A DNA stretch of 64,000 bases from an uncultured Bacteroidota bacterium (GCA_913055825.1 CAJXKB010000006.1:1-64000); one strand, 5' to 3'; counted from the first letter of the stretch, positions 36,056 to 45,089 are shown. Notes: generated by a model not told the origin, from the letters alone. Translations and numbers: made by a program.

Positions 36056-37246
36056 ATGCTGACCATAAAAATACTTTTTTGGATACTGCTGTTTATCGTA
36101 TTTTATACTTATTTGGGATACGGTATCGTACTTTTGATCCTGGTTAAAATAAAACGGCTCGTTTGTAAACAAAAATCCCAGGCTATAGCAGATTATGAGC
36201 CGGAAGTAACCCTGTTTGTAGCAGCGTATAACGAAAAAGATTATGTAGATGCCAAAGTCAGTAATTCACTTGAATTGGAATACCCACCCGAAAAAGTACA
36301 TCAGGTTTGGGTTACCGATGGTTCGGATGACGGCACTCCTGATCTTTTAAAAAAATATAAAAATCAAGGGATTGAAGTTTATCACGAAGATGCCCGCGGA
36401 GGTAAAATCGGAGCCATGAACAGAGGCATTCAATTTGTGAAGACCCCCATTGTTATTTTTTCAGATGGAAATACCATGCTCGGTAAAGAATCAATTCGGC
36501 GGATTGTAAACTTATTTGCCGACCCAAAAGTAGGATGTGTTTCCGGCGAAAAACGCATTTTCAACAAAGACAAAGACAGTGCCGCAGCTACTGAGGGTAT
36601 TTACTGGAAATATGAATCCAAATTAAAAAAATGGGATGCCGAACTATATTCGGTTGTCGGAGCAGCCGGTGAACTGTTTGCTATTCGTACCGAGCTGTTT
36701 GAAAAAGTAGAAAAAGACACCTTGCTTGATGATTTTATAATTTCACTAAGAATTGCCATGAAAGGCAAAACCATCCAGTACGATCCCGAAGCATACGCCA
36801 TTGAAAGCCCTTCGGCCAACGTAAAAGAAGAACTAAAACGTAAAATCCGTATTGCTGCCGGAGGTATTCAGTCAATCGTAAGGCTAAAACCTTTACTTAA
36901 TATTTTCAAATATGGTATCCTGAGCTTTCAGTTTATTTCTCACCGTGTTCTGCGTTGGACGCTGGCACCGCTCTCATTGCCCTTTATCTTTCTTTTTAAC
37001 TTTTACCTTGCCTGGCAAGCCGGCTTTGCTAATTATTCAAATATCTATACTTTACTTTTTTACGCTCAACTTCTTTTTTATGTAATGGCCCTTTCGGGAT
37101 GGTATCTCGAAAATCGGAAAATCAGCTTGAAAATCCTGTTTGTACCTTACTATTTTTTTGTGATGAACTATGCTGTTTTTGCAGGCATAAAACGTTATTT
37201 TAAAGGGCAACAAACGGTCAACTGGGAACGCGCTAAACGGGGATAA
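36056..37246 (+). CDS. Membrane family 2 glycosyltransferase (third GT2 type)
   Basis: The 396-residue protein has an N-terminal helix (about 4-28), the GT2 core with LFVAAYNEKDYVDAKV, WVTDGSDDGT, SDGNTML for metal binding and LDDFIISLRI for the acceptor base. Three or more helices at the C-terminus follow (about 280-380). The QxxRW position reads RKIRIAAGG, so it is not a canonical processive synthase. It follows the FkbM gene by two bases. It belongs to a different GT2 branch from the duplicated 28780/30947 pair. Confidence 0.87.
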   Translation: MLTIKILFWILLFIVFYTYLGYGIVLLILVKIKRLVCKQKSQAIADYEPEVTLFVAAYNEKDYVDAKVSNSLELEYPPEKVHQVWVTDGSDDGTPDLLKKYKNQGIEVYHEDARGGKIGAMNRGIQFVKTPIVIFSDGNTMLGKESIRRIVNLFADPKVGCVSGEKRIFNKDKDSAAATEGIYWKYESKLKKWDAELYSVVGAAGELFAIRTELFEKVEKDTLLDDFIISLRIAMKGKTIQYDPEAYAIESPSANVKEELKRKIRIAAGGIQSIVRLKPLLNIFKYGILSFQFISHRVLRWTLAPLSLPFIFLFNFYLAWQAGFANYSNIYTLLFYAQLLFYVMALSGWYLENRKISLKILFVPYYFFVMNYAVFAGIKRYFKGQQTVNWERAKRG

Positions 37247-37250
37247 ATCG

Positions 37251-38912
37251 ATGAAAAAGGGAATTTATACCATATTATTGCTGATAACAGGCTTTCTGAG
37301 TGCTCAAATCACGGCACAAACCTGTAACAAAACCATTGACTCGTCCACGCCTTACATCGACTGGCAAAATCAGGCTTTCAACGATATCAGGCCCGGTGAT
37401 ACCGTTTGCCTGCAGGCTGGAAACTGGAACTACATTCAGCTGAAAAATTTCCATGGAACCACTGACAAACCAATTGTTTTTATCAACTCAGGCGGCACAG
37501 TTATCATCAACACCGACCATTTTGTCGGGATTAAAATCGGAAATTGTTCTCATGTTGTTTTTAGTGGAAACGGTGATTCTCAGGCTCCATATGGATTCCG
37601 AATATTGAAGGTTTCCAAAGGGGCAGGTATGGGCATCGACGATTATAGTACTGATATTGAAATATCACATGTGGAGATATCAAACACGTTGCTGGGCGGT
37701 GTTTATGCCAAAACCGATCCTACCTGCAATAACTTTGGGGCCACCCGCGACAAATTTGTAATGAACAATTTCTCATTCCATGATAATTATGTGCATGATG
37801 TTCCAGATGAAGGCCTTTATATCGGAAATTCACACTACGCCGGATTATACCTCGCCGGTTGCGACACCACTGTTTTGCCACATGCTATGAAAGGTGTGTT
37901 TATTTTCAACAATCTTGTGGAAAACACCGGTTTTGATGGTATCCAGGTAAGTTCTGCCGATTCCAATTGTCAGATTCATGATAATCATATTAATTATGAT
38001 TCACAGGCGGAGCGTGCCGACCAAATGTCCGGTATTATGATTGGCGGAGGAAGCGTTTGTAAAACATATAACAACACCATCACCAATGGTAAAGGAGATG
38101 GTATTGATGTATTCGGACTGGGCAATATGTCAATTTTTAACAATTTAATTGTTAACGCGGGTTTGTATTATCAACCCAACGACTCTTCAAAACTTAAACA
38201 TGGTATTTATATAGGAACTGTAACTACCGCACAATCCGCTGTTTTGGGAATTTACAACAACACTATTGTCAGTCCTAAATCGTTTGGGATAACCCTTAAT
38301 AATACCGAATTACAAAAAACACGCATCATCAACAACCTCATCACCGGCCCCGGAAAGTTTGCAGAAGACGGAGAACGGGCTTTCATTAATTCAAATATTT
38401 CAGATACCCGTATCGAAAAAAGTAATAACTACTTAAATAATGATATCAACCAGGTTCAGTTTATTTCGTACAACAGTGGTAATTATGATTTGAAACCAGG
38501 TTCCCCCGCAGTAAATTATGGTACCGATTTAACTGCCGAAGGCGTAACCTTTGATATTCTTGGCCGTTCACGGCCCTTTCATGACTATTTTGACGCAGGA
38601 GCATTCGAAAGCCATGACTCAACTGCCGATATTTCTCTTTTAAAAACCGGAGATATAGAACAGTTCAATGTTTATCCCAATCCTGCCCGTAACCTGCTAA
38701 ATGTTAGTTTCCAGCTAAAAAGTGCCCGGAAAATTCAAGTGAGTCTTGTTGATGCGGCCGGGAAGGAGCTCCTTCAGCATTCGATTGATGTTAAAAATAA
38801 CCAACTTGTCAATGTTCAGTTTCAGTTATTAAATATATCAAATGGTTTTTATTTTATAAAATTGCAAACCAATAAAGGGACTTCTGCAATTCCGGTTATC
38901 ATCAAAAAATAA
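37251..38912 (+). CDS. Secreted parallel beta-helix protein with T9SS type A sorting domain
   Basis: The 553-residue protein has a signal peptide (KGIYTILLLITGFLSAQITAQ). Residues about 40-440 form a right-handed parallel beta-helix of the pectate-lyase/chondroitinase B kind, with repeated IFNN, IYNNTI and INN turns and SADSNCQIHDNHI. The C-terminal 80 residues (FNVYPNPARNLLNVSFQL to the end) are a Por secretion tail that directs export by the type IX system. No catalytic Lys/Arg or Asp set could be fixed. It probably binds or trims the polysaccharide made by the locus. Its neighbours are four and six bases away. Confidence 0.88.
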   Translation: MKKGIYTILLLITGFLSAQITAQTCNKTIDSSTPYIDWQNQAFNDIRPGDTVCLQAGNWNYIQLKNFHGTTDKPIVFINSGGTVIINTDHFVGIKIGNCSHVVFSGNGDSQAPYGFRILKVSKGAGMGIDDYSTDIEISHVEISNTLLGGVYAKTDPTCNNFGATRDKFVMNNFSFHDNYVHDVPDEGLYIGNSHYAGLYLAGCDTTVLPHAMKGVFIFNNLVENTGFDGIQVSSADSNCQIHDNHINYDSQAERADQMSGIMIGGGSVCKTYNNTITNGKGDGIDVFGLGNMSIFNNLIVNAGLYYQPNDSSKLKHGIYIGTVTTAQSAVLGIYNNTIVSPKSFGITLNNTELQKTRIINNLITGPGKFAEDGERAFINSNISDTRIEKSNNYLNNDINQVQFISYNSGNYDLKPGSPAVNYGTDLTAEGVTFDILGRSRPFHDYFDAGAFESHDSTADISLLKTGDIEQFNVYPNPARNLLNVSFQLKSARKIQVSLVDAAGKELLQHSIDVKNNQLVNVQFQLLNISNGFYFIKLQTNKGTSAIPVIIKK

Positions 38913-38918
38913 ACTGTC

Positions 38919-39749
38919 TTGAAAAGTCAACTAAAAAAAATCATTCCACCCCGGGTGGGAAAACTAATCAAAAGCAGCTGGCTGGAAGTGCGACGATTTT
39001 ACTATACCGGCAATCGTTATGAATGTCCGGTTTGCGGGCATCATTTTCGAAAAATGCTATCGGGCGGTTTTGATCTACCCGTGTTAAAAGAGAAACAAAT
39101 CGTAGGTGGTGGCTATCGCGAAAATGATGTCTGTCCTTATTGTTTAAGTACCGACCGTGACCGCTTAATTTACCTTTATTTAAAATACGAAAGTGATTTT
39201 TTTAACCAACCCCAAACGGTTTTACACATTGCACCCGAACCGGCTTTATTCCGTATTTTTAACAAGTTGGATAATCTCCATTATTTTCCGGCTACAAAAT
39301 ACACCGAAGGTCTGTATTACGGCAGTGGGATACAAACTGCCGATTTACTTGATTTACAATTTGAAACCGGCACATTCGATTGGGTAATTTGTAATCATGT
39401 GTTAGAGCATATTCCCAATGACCAATTGGCTATGCAGGAGATTTTTCGGGTATTAAAACCATGGGGGCAAGCTATTCTTCAAGTCCCTTATTCGCCTATT
39501 CTTAAAAAAACCTTCGAAGACCCTACTATCACTTCAAGGTCCGACCGCGAAAAATACTTCGGGCAATTCGACCATGTCCGAATTTACGGAACAGACTATA
39601 CGTCGCGCTTAGAATCAGCAGGTTTTCATGTTGAAACCATTGAACAAACCAAAAAATTTAAAACATTGGGGAATTTGGAAAAATATGCCCTTAATCCAAA
39701 AGAAAAGCTATTTGTCTGCAAAAAGATTGAAAACTTCAAATCGTTATGA
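38919..39749 (+). CDS. SAM-dependent methyltransferase with N-terminal zinc-ribbon-like motif
   Basis: The 276-residue protein starts with a TTG at 38919, six bases after the previous stop. It has two CxxC pairs, ECPVCGHHF at about 34-42 and VCPYCLSTDRDR at about 69-80, which could bind zinc. A class I methyltransferase domain follows, degenerate in its glycine motif (VLHIAPEPALFRIF) but with clear WVICNHVLEHIPND and EIFRVLKPWGQAIL segments. The combination is found in polysaccharide loci of Bacteroidota, where it may methylate a glycan. The substrate is unknown. Confidence 0.85.
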   Translation: MKSQLKKIIPPRVGKLIKSSWLEVRRFYYTGNRYECPVCGHHFRKMLSGGFDLPVLKEKQIVGGGYRENDVCPYCLSTDRDRLIYLYLKYESDFFNQPQTVLHIAPEPALFRIFNKLDNLHYFPATKYTEGLYYGSGIQTADLLDLQFETGTFDWVICNHVLEHIPNDQLAMQEIFRVLKPWGQAILQVPYSPILKKTFEDPTITSRSDREKYFGQFDHVRIYGTDYTSRLESAGFHVETIEQTKKFKTLGNLEKYALNPKEKLFVCKKIENFKSL

Positions 39750-41284
39750 GTCCTGATATCAAACAGAGGAGAATAATTTTAACAGGTCTGATGCTCACGG
39801 AAATACCTTTTCCGCTGTGGGCTTCACCTGCCCAGGCAACTGTCTTAAATAACAACGGTTTGATTTATATGATCTTCTCGGCTTTATGGGTTCTTATTAT
39901 CGCTTTGCTCATCGTTTTTTATCGCAGTTCAGGCAAAAAATTCAGTAAACAGGCTACACAATTACAAACAAACATTGAGAAACTCAGAACCCGGATTAAT
40001 TATTTTCGACAGCATACCAATCAGTTTAAGAAAGAACAAATTGAGAAACTTCGTGAAGAAGAGGGACAACTTGATATCAGTTTAAAGGCTATGCAGGAAA
40101 CACTTACCAGATCAAAACAAACCAGTAGACGCAACAGTATTTTGCTTTCCAACATAAGTCATACACTTCGGACTAACCTGAACGACATTCTCGGATTTTC
40201 TTCACTTTTAGGCACTGAATTTGCCATGAATGAGGAAGAAGATCTATTTGAATACAGCGAAAATATAAGGAAAAGTGGCGAATCGCTATTGCATTTGCTC
40301 AACAACATCATCGACATCAGTCGTATTGAAGCTAAGACCTTGACTCTCAAACCCGAAAACTGCGACTTAAAAACCATTACCCGGGAAATTATTGCCAGTT
40401 ACGAAGGCCTGGCCAAGCAAAAAGGAATCAAAATTGTTTTTCAGGATGATGGAGTTCCCCAATTTTCCGGAGACGGACAATCATTGCGCCATATCCTCTC
40501 AAACCTCATAGACAATGCCGTCAAGTACACAGAAAAAGGTTTTGTAAAAATTCGTCAGGCCAGACAGGGTGACCGAATAAGTTGGACTATAAAAGATACC
40601 GGAGAAGGAATTGATAAGGCCTATCTCCCTGATATTTTCGAACCTTTCCGCCGCCATAGCCTGGGTTATTCTCAAACGACATACCAAGGTGCCGGGTTGG
40701 GATTGCCATTGGTAAAACAATTGCTTTCACTTATGCATGGAGAGATAAAGCTGGAATCGCAAAAAGCGGTTGGGACCACTGTTCAGGTATCACTGCCATT
40801 TAATCCTCCTCTCGCCGAAGATGTTAAAAAAGATATTAAAAAAGAGCAACATGATCCCTCTGTTTCTTTACCAATATCCAAAATTAAACTGATAAAACCC
40901 TTAAACCGCTTGTTGATAGCCGACAACGATCGTATGAATAATATGCTTATCAAAAAGATGTTGCCCAACACGGGTGAAATTAGTTTTGCCGGCTCCGACC
41001 GGGAACTTCTTCAGAAATTGGAACAAAGCGTCCAGCAAAAACAGCTCTTTGAACTCATTATCCTGGAAATTAATTTTCAAGTCCCGTCAGGAGGAATTAA
41101 ATGGTTGGGTAAAATCCCTGAAGTATTTCCTGAATACGCACACACACCGTTGATTGCACTATCTTCTTTTCCGGAATTGGATGAAGAAAGCAAAATTTTA
41201 AAGAAGGGATTCAACGCTTATATTTCGAAACCGTTAAACAAAGAAAAATTTTATAATAGCATCAATAAAGCCTTGTATTCTTAA
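39746..41284 (+). CDS. Membrane histidine kinase with degenerate C-terminal receiver
   Basis: The 512-residue protein has one or two N-terminal hydrophobic segments (about 10-30 and 36-58), then a coiled coil at 65-125. The kinase core has His139 in ISHTLRTNLNDIL, DNAVKYTEKG, DTGEGIDKA and GAGLGLPLVKQL. The C-terminal domain from about 385 is receiver-like, but Glu441 (LIILEINFQVPSGG) replaces the phospho-acceptor Asp, while the Lys495 in YISKPL is kept. The start overlaps the previous stop (ATGA). It is followed by a stand-alone receiver at 41330 that would be its natural target. Confidence 0.9.
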   Translation: MSPDIKQRRIILTGLMLTEIPFPLWASPAQATVLNNNGLIYMIFSALWVLIIALLIVFYRSSGKKFSKQATQLQTNIEKLRTRINYFRQHTNQFKKEQIEKLREEEGQLDISLKAMQETLTRSKQTSRRNSILLSNISHTLRTNLNDILGFSSLLGTEFAMNEEEDLFEYSENIRKSGESLLHLLNNIIDISRIEAKTLTLKPENCDLKTITREIIASYEGLAKQKGIKIVFQDDGVPQFSGDGQSLRHILSNLIDNAVKYTEKGFVKIRQARQGDRISWTIKDTGEGIDKAYLPDIFEPFRRHSLGYSQTTYQGAGLGLPLVKQLLSLMHGEIKLESQKAVGTTVQVSLPFNPPLAEDVKKDIKKEQHDPSVSLPISKIKLIKPLNRLLIADNDRMNNMLIKKMLPNTGEISFAGSDRELLQKLEQSVQQKQLFELIILEINFQVPSGGIKWLGKIPEVFPEYAHTPLIALSSFPELDEESKILKKGFNAYISKPLNKEKFYNSINKALYS

Positions 41285-41329
41285 TTTTTTTATTTTCGTT
41301 GAACCATTTGGATAAAGAAAGATATTTTT

Positions 41330-41728
41330 ATGAGAAAAAAATTCCAGGATCAGCTTAATGTACTTGTGGTAGAAGACAATTACCTGAATGCCAAATTTGC
41401 AGAAGCCGTATTGAAAAAGCTAAAATACAAAATTGATTTTGCTACCAACGGAAAAATTGGCGTTGAAAAATTCCTCGAAAACAACTACGACCTGATATTA
41501 ATGGATATTCAAATGCCTTTGATGAACGGACTTGAAGCGACAAGAAATATACGTAAAATTGAAAGCCAGATCGCAGCTGAAGAACCGGTGATAATTATTG
41601 CGGTAACTGCATTTGCCATGGAACACGATCGTACCGCCTGCATCACGGCCGGCATGGATGATTATCTTACAAAACCTTATAAACCAAGAGATTTAGTTGA
41701 TACGATTCATAAGTATTTTCCGGAGTAG
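41330..41728 (+). CDS. Single-domain response regulator (receiver only)
   Basis: The 132-residue protein is a complete receiver: VVEDN acidic pair, Asp59 in LILMDIQMPLMNGLEATR, VTAFA and Lys in YLTKPYKPRDL. There is no output domain. It lies 45 bases after a membrane histidine kinase and closes the exopolysaccharide locus. Its sequence is closely related to the receiver of the hybrid kinase at 18072. A strong hairpin terminator lies about 70 bases downstream. Confidence 0.92.
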   Translation: MRKKFQDQLNVLVVEDNYLNAKFAEAVLKKLKYKIDFATNGKIGVEKFLENNYDLILMDIQMPLMNGLEATRNIRKIESQIAAEEPVIIIAVTAFAMEHDRTACITAGMDDYLTKPYKPRDLVDTIHKYFPE

Positions 41729-41795
41729 CAGACGGTTGTACGCCTGTAACACAATTATTATTCGCACTTAAAGAGTTAAGAAAAAGTCTGGTTCG

Positions 41796-41833
41796 AAAAA
41801 AAGAGGAAAACGTTACCATTCTCCTCTTTTTTT
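41796..41833. terminator. Bidirectional intrinsic terminator
   Basis: A perfect 12-bp inverted repeat (AAAAAAAGAGGA at 41796-41807, TCCTCTTTTTTT at 41822-41833) lies between two converging genes and has T runs on both strands. It would end the exopolysaccharide operon and the minus-strand FKBP operon. Confidence 0.75.
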
Positions 41834-41848
41834 ATATGAATCGGATTT

Positions 41849-42757
41849 CTATTTTATCTTTTTTGCCTTTGTCACTTTGTTGATATCCATCAACTCCACA
41901 TCAAAAACGAGTGTTGAAAACGGTGGGATGGGCCCCATGTTGCGTGCGCCGTATCCCAATGAAGAAGGAATAATCAAGGTGGCCTTACCACCTTTGCGCA
42001 ATTTGGCAATACCTTCGTCCCAGCCTGCAATCACCTGATGTTTGCCCAAGACAAATTCAAAAGGTTTACCACGATCGCGTGAACTATCAAACTTTTTACC
42101 ATTGAGTAAATAACCGGTATAATGAACCGATACCTTCTCCCCCACTTTGGGATGCGGGCCTTTTCCTAATTTCTTAGAAATGAAAATTAAGCCACTGGCA
42201 GTAGGTTTTGTATCTATTTTGTGTGCCTTCAAATAAGCTTCACGCTCTTTATTTTCCTGATTCTGAAGCTTAATCATTTTAGCACTTTCTTCAGCCTGCA
42301 TCTGTTTGAGTGTTTTGACAGCCACTAATTTTATTGAAAAATATACATCCTGTGTTGAATCAACAAAAGCAGGCAGTTTACGCATTCTGAAAAGTTTCTT
42401 AAATACTGAATCGGCATTGGTTTCAAAAACGGCACTATCGCCTACGTGCATCATGGCCAAACCCTCATAAATATCACCTTTATAAATTGATTTAATCATG
42501 GGAATCTTCATGGGACGTTGTGCCTTAGGTATTTTACGGCTATCAAATAAAACAGAATCAGCTGTGCCATATACCATCTCCACCTCGGCATACTCGGCAG
42601 TTTTTGGCTGAACCGTATCACCACTTTGGTGATAGAACTTGTAATACAAACCGCTATCGGTTTTTTTGAAACCAGGATGTTTGCTTTGTTGGTTACATGA
42701 TACCAAAAACAAACCGGCTAACATACCCGAAAGGGCAATAAAAAATAATTTTCTCAT
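41849..42757 (-). CDS. FKBP-type peptidyl-prolyl isomerase lipoprotein, two-domain
   Basis: The 302-residue protein begins with a lipoprotein signal (lipobox LVSC, Cys21). Residues about 33-160 form a degenerate FKBP-like domain. Residues about 205-295 form a good FKBP domain: VHYTGYLLNGKKFDSS, FEFVLGKHQVIAGWDEGIA, LGYG and FSTLVFDVELM. It would catalyse proline isomerisation in the cell envelope. It lies 10 bases after a second FKBP lipoprotein on the same operon. Confidence 0.9.
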   Translation of the reverse strand: MRKLFFIALSGMLAGLFLVSCNQQSKHPGFKKTDSGLYYKFYHQSGDTVQPKTAEYAEVEMVYGTADSVLFDSRKIPKAQRPMKIPMIKSIYKGDIYEGLAMMHVGDSAVFETNADSVFKKLFRMRKLPAFVDSTQDVYFSIKLVAVKTLKQMQAEESAKMIKLQNQENKEREAYLKAHKIDTKPTASGLIFISKKLGKGPHPKVGEKVSVHYTGYLLNGKKFDSSRDRGKPFEFVLGKHQVIAGWDEGIAKLRKGGKATLIIPSSLGYGARNMGPIPPFSTLVFDVELMDINKVTKAKKIK

Positions 42758-42767
42758 TTTATGAACT

Positions 42768-43292
42768 TTAATTTATTTTAACTAACTCTACGTCATATAT
42801 TAACGGACTTTGGGGAGGGATTTTAAGGCCATCACCGGTAAGGCCGTAAGCAAGATGCGAAGGTAATATGAATTTTGCTTTATCACCAACTTTTAATAAA
42901 ATAATTCCTTCTTCAAGCCCCTTCTCAACGCCCCCATGCCCTATTTTAAACGATTTTAAGCCACTTTTATCAGAAGAATCAAGCAAAGTGCCATCCAATA
43001 GATACAGCTTGTACCTGATGGTTGCTATTTGCCCGATGCGAGCTTTGGCACCTGTACCATGAGAAACAATCAGATACCGGAGACCGGTTTGCGTTTCCTT
43101 CATCTGCCAGCCTTTGGCTTTGATAAAGTTGTCAATCTCTCCCTTCTCCCTTTGTACCAAGTCTTTATTAATCTGTATTAGTGAATCTTCTGAAATAAGC
43201 TGAGCCTGGTTCGATGGCGAATTCCGCTGTGTATGGCAGGCAACAACTCCAAACAAACACAATAAAACAAGGATTAGTTTAACCGATTTCAT
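42768..43292 (-). CDS. gldI: FKBP-type peptidyl-prolyl isomerase lipoprotein, GldI-like
   Basis: The 174-residue protein has a lipoprotein signal (lipobox GVVAC, Cys19), a helical linker (SEDSLIQINKDLVQREKGEI) and one FKBP domain (GLRYLIV, IRYKLYLLDGTLLDSS, GGVEKGLEEGIILLKVGDKAKFILPSHLAYG). Size and domain order match GldI, the isomerase linked to gliding motility and T9SS function in Flavobacterium. Its neighbours, a DHH phosphoesterase and ndk, also agree with gldI regions as I recall them. The assignment is likely but not certain, since generic FKBP lipoproteins look similar. It overlaps the DHH gene by four bases. Confidence 0.72.
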   Translation of the reverse strand: MKSVKLILVLLCLFGVVACHTQRNSPSNQAQLISEDSLIQINKDLVQREKGEIDNFIKAKGWQMKETQTGLRYLIVSHGTGAKARIGQIATIRYKLYLLDGTLLDSSDKSGLKSFKIGHGGVEKGLEEGIILLKVGDKAKFILPSHLAYGLTGDGLKIPPQSPLIYDVELVKIN

Positions 43293-44320
43293 TCCAGCGT
43301 AATTTGATAATCCAATGCCTGGCGATATTGACCAAGTATGTTTTTCATCTGCTCAAGCGTAGCAGTCAATGACAATTTGGAATTCCCGCCGGAAGCATTG
43401 CGGTGGCCGCCACCATTGAAATGTTTTCGTGCGAAATCATTCACATCAAAATCGCCTTTCGAGCGAAATGAAATACGTATGATGTCATCCTTTTCTGTCA
43501 ATAACACAGCAAGGTTAATATGTGCCATCGACAAAGGATAGTTCACAACGCCTTCAGTATCACCTATCTGAAAATCGAATCGCTTCAGATCATCTTTACT
43601 CAAACGAATAACCGCCGTATGCAGCCCGTTCCACACCAACATACGGCTGCTAATGGCAAAACCCAATAAGCGAAGCCGGTTTTCAGAATAGGTATCATAC
43701 ACCAGTTTGTGTACCTTGGCGGCATCTACACCTCTTTTTACCAAATCGGCAATAATTTCGTAAGTACGTGCATGATTACACGAAAAACTAAAAGAGCCCG
43801 TATCAGTCATTATGCACGTATAAAGTGCAAGGGCAACATTCAGGTCAATCCGTTCTTTATCGCCCAGGGCATCAATAAATTCATAGACCAGCTCGCCGGT
43901 TGAAGAGGTATCAATCACCGAAAAACAATATTCAAATTCATCACTTGGCGCCTGATGATGATCAATCATTATCTTCACTGCCTTTGCTTTCTTTAGGGCA
44001 TCGGCCATATTTCCGGTACGGTCAAGGCTGTTAAAATCGAGACAAAAAATAACATCTGCTTCCGCAATGCACTGCCTGACATATTTGGCCTCCCGATCAT
44101 AAATATGCATCTTTTCACTCCCGGGCATCCATTGGTAAAAGCCCGGAAAATCATTGGGAACAAGCGCGTTAACAACATAATCTTTTTTACTTAAATAATG
44201 ATACATAGCCAGGGCCGCACCAATTGTATCGCCATCGGGATTTTTATGACAAATGAGTGCTATTTTTTTTGATTGGGCCAATATACGGCCTGCTTTTTTT
44301 ATTTCGACTGGATCAAACAT
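43289..44320 (-). CDS. nrnA: DHH-family phosphoesterase (NrnA-like)
   Basis: The protein starting MFDPVEIKKAGRIL has 343 residues. The ATG at 44320 is chosen because a TATCTTTG promoter element at 44344-44351 lies inside the longer frame that begins at 44386. It has the DHH domain motifs HKNPDGDTIGAALAMYHYL, CLDFNSLDRTGNM and MIDHHQAPSDEF, and the DHHA1 domain motif HFNGGGHRNASGG near the C-terminus. Relatives degrade nanoRNA and dephosphorylate pAp or cyclic-di-nucleotide products. It leads the operon with the two FKBP genes. Confidence 0.88.
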   Translation of the reverse strand: MFDPVEIKKAGRILAQSKKIALICHKNPDGDTIGAALAMYHYLSKKDYVVNALVPNDFPGFYQWMPGSEKMHIYDREAKYVRQCIAEADVIFCLDFNSLDRTGNMADALKKAKAVKIMIDHHQAPSDEFEYCFSVIDTSSTGELVYEFIDALGDKERIDLNVALALYTCIMTDTGSFSFSCNHARTYEIIADLVKRGVDAAKVHKLVYDTYSENRLRLLGFAISSRMLVWNGLHTAVIRLSKDDLKRFDFQIGDTEGVVNYPLSMAHINLAVLLTEKDDIIRISFRSKGDFDVNDFARKHFNGGGHRNASGGNSKLSLTATLEQMKNILGQYRQALDYQITLE

Positions 44321-44343
44321 ACTTTCGGAATCATTTTGGGAAG

Positions 44344-44351
44344 CAAAGATA
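44344..44351 (-). promoter_or_regulatory. Promoter element TATCTTTG for the DHH/FKBP operon
   Basis: The minus strand reads TATCTTTG from 44351 to 44344, 23 bases before the chosen ATG at 44320. It argues against the upstream start codon at 44386. Confidence 0.5.
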
Positions 44352-44443
44352 GAGAATCTCACGGGTTTATGACGAAAACATGGCAAAGTGCAATTATTTT
44401 TTATTCATTTTTACATCTGCGTAAGCAGCAACCAATAATCTTT

Positions 44444-44451
44444 TATTTTTG
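44444..44451 (+). promoter_or_regulatory. Promoter element TATTTTTG for ndk
   Basis: A TAnnTTTG match 23 bases before the ndk ATG, back to back with the promoter of the divergent DHH operon. Confidence 0.5.
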
Positions 44452-44474
44452 CCCAAATTTTAAAACTATTCAAA

Positions 44475-44894
44475 ATGGCATCGAACATCACGTTTACAAT
44501 GATTAAGCCCAAAGCCATGGAAAAAGGCTTTATGGGAGATATTCTGGCAAAAATAATTGCCGGGGGATTTAAAATAAAAGCACTTAAACTTACCCGACTC
44601 AGCAAGCAGGAAGCTCAGGTTTTTTATGCGGTACACAAAGAACGGCCGTTTTACGATGGCCTTACCGATTTTATGTCATCCGGTCCCATTATTGCTGCTG
44701 TATTGGAAAAAGACGATGCTGTAAAAGCTTATCGCGATTTTATTGGCGCCACCAATCCATCCGATGCTGCTAAAGGAAGTATCCGCGCTTTATACGGCAG
44801 CAGCATTGAAGCCAATGCTGTTCATGGTTCAGATAGTGATGATAACGCATTGATTGAGAGTGGGTTCTTTTTCTCAAAAAGAGACTGGGTGTAA
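44475..44894 (+). CDS. ndk: Nucleoside diphosphate kinase
   Basis: The 139-residue enzyme moves the terminal phosphate of NTPs to NDPs through a phosphohistidine. His117 in NAVHGSDS is the catalytic residue, and Lys11 in MIKPKA contacts the phosphate. SSGPIIAAVLEKDDAV and GATNPSDAAKGSIRALYG are family motifs. Length is typical of the tetrameric/hexameric bacterial enzymes. It has its own promoter and terminator, so it is transcribed alone. Confidence 0.97.
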   Translation: MASNITFTMIKPKAMEKGFMGDILAKIIAGGFKIKALKLTRLSKQEAQVFYAVHKERPFYDGLTDFMSSGPIIAAVLEKDDAVKAYRDFIGATNPSDAAKGSIRALYGSSIEANAVHGSDSDDNALIESGFFFSKRDWV

Positions 44895-44914
44895 CAATTA
44901 ATCATTTGCCCCCT

Positions 44915-44947
44915 AAAGGCCTACTCTACGGGATAGGCCTTTTTTTA
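44915..44947 (+). terminator. Intrinsic terminator of ndk
   Basis: A 9-bp inverted repeat (AAAGGCCTA at 44915-44923, TAGGCCTTT at 44934-44942) is followed by a T run to 44946, starting 20 bases after the ndk stop. Confidence 0.8.
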
Positions 44948-45089
44948 TTCATAACCTTTTATTTGCTGCAAACCTAATAAAATCAATAGTTGTAGAACTT
45001 TTCACCAACTATTTTATCTATTAACCCTTAATGATTTAGTTTTAAATAAAGCTAAAAAAGCTACAATCCTTAAAGCTCCCATTTGAACG

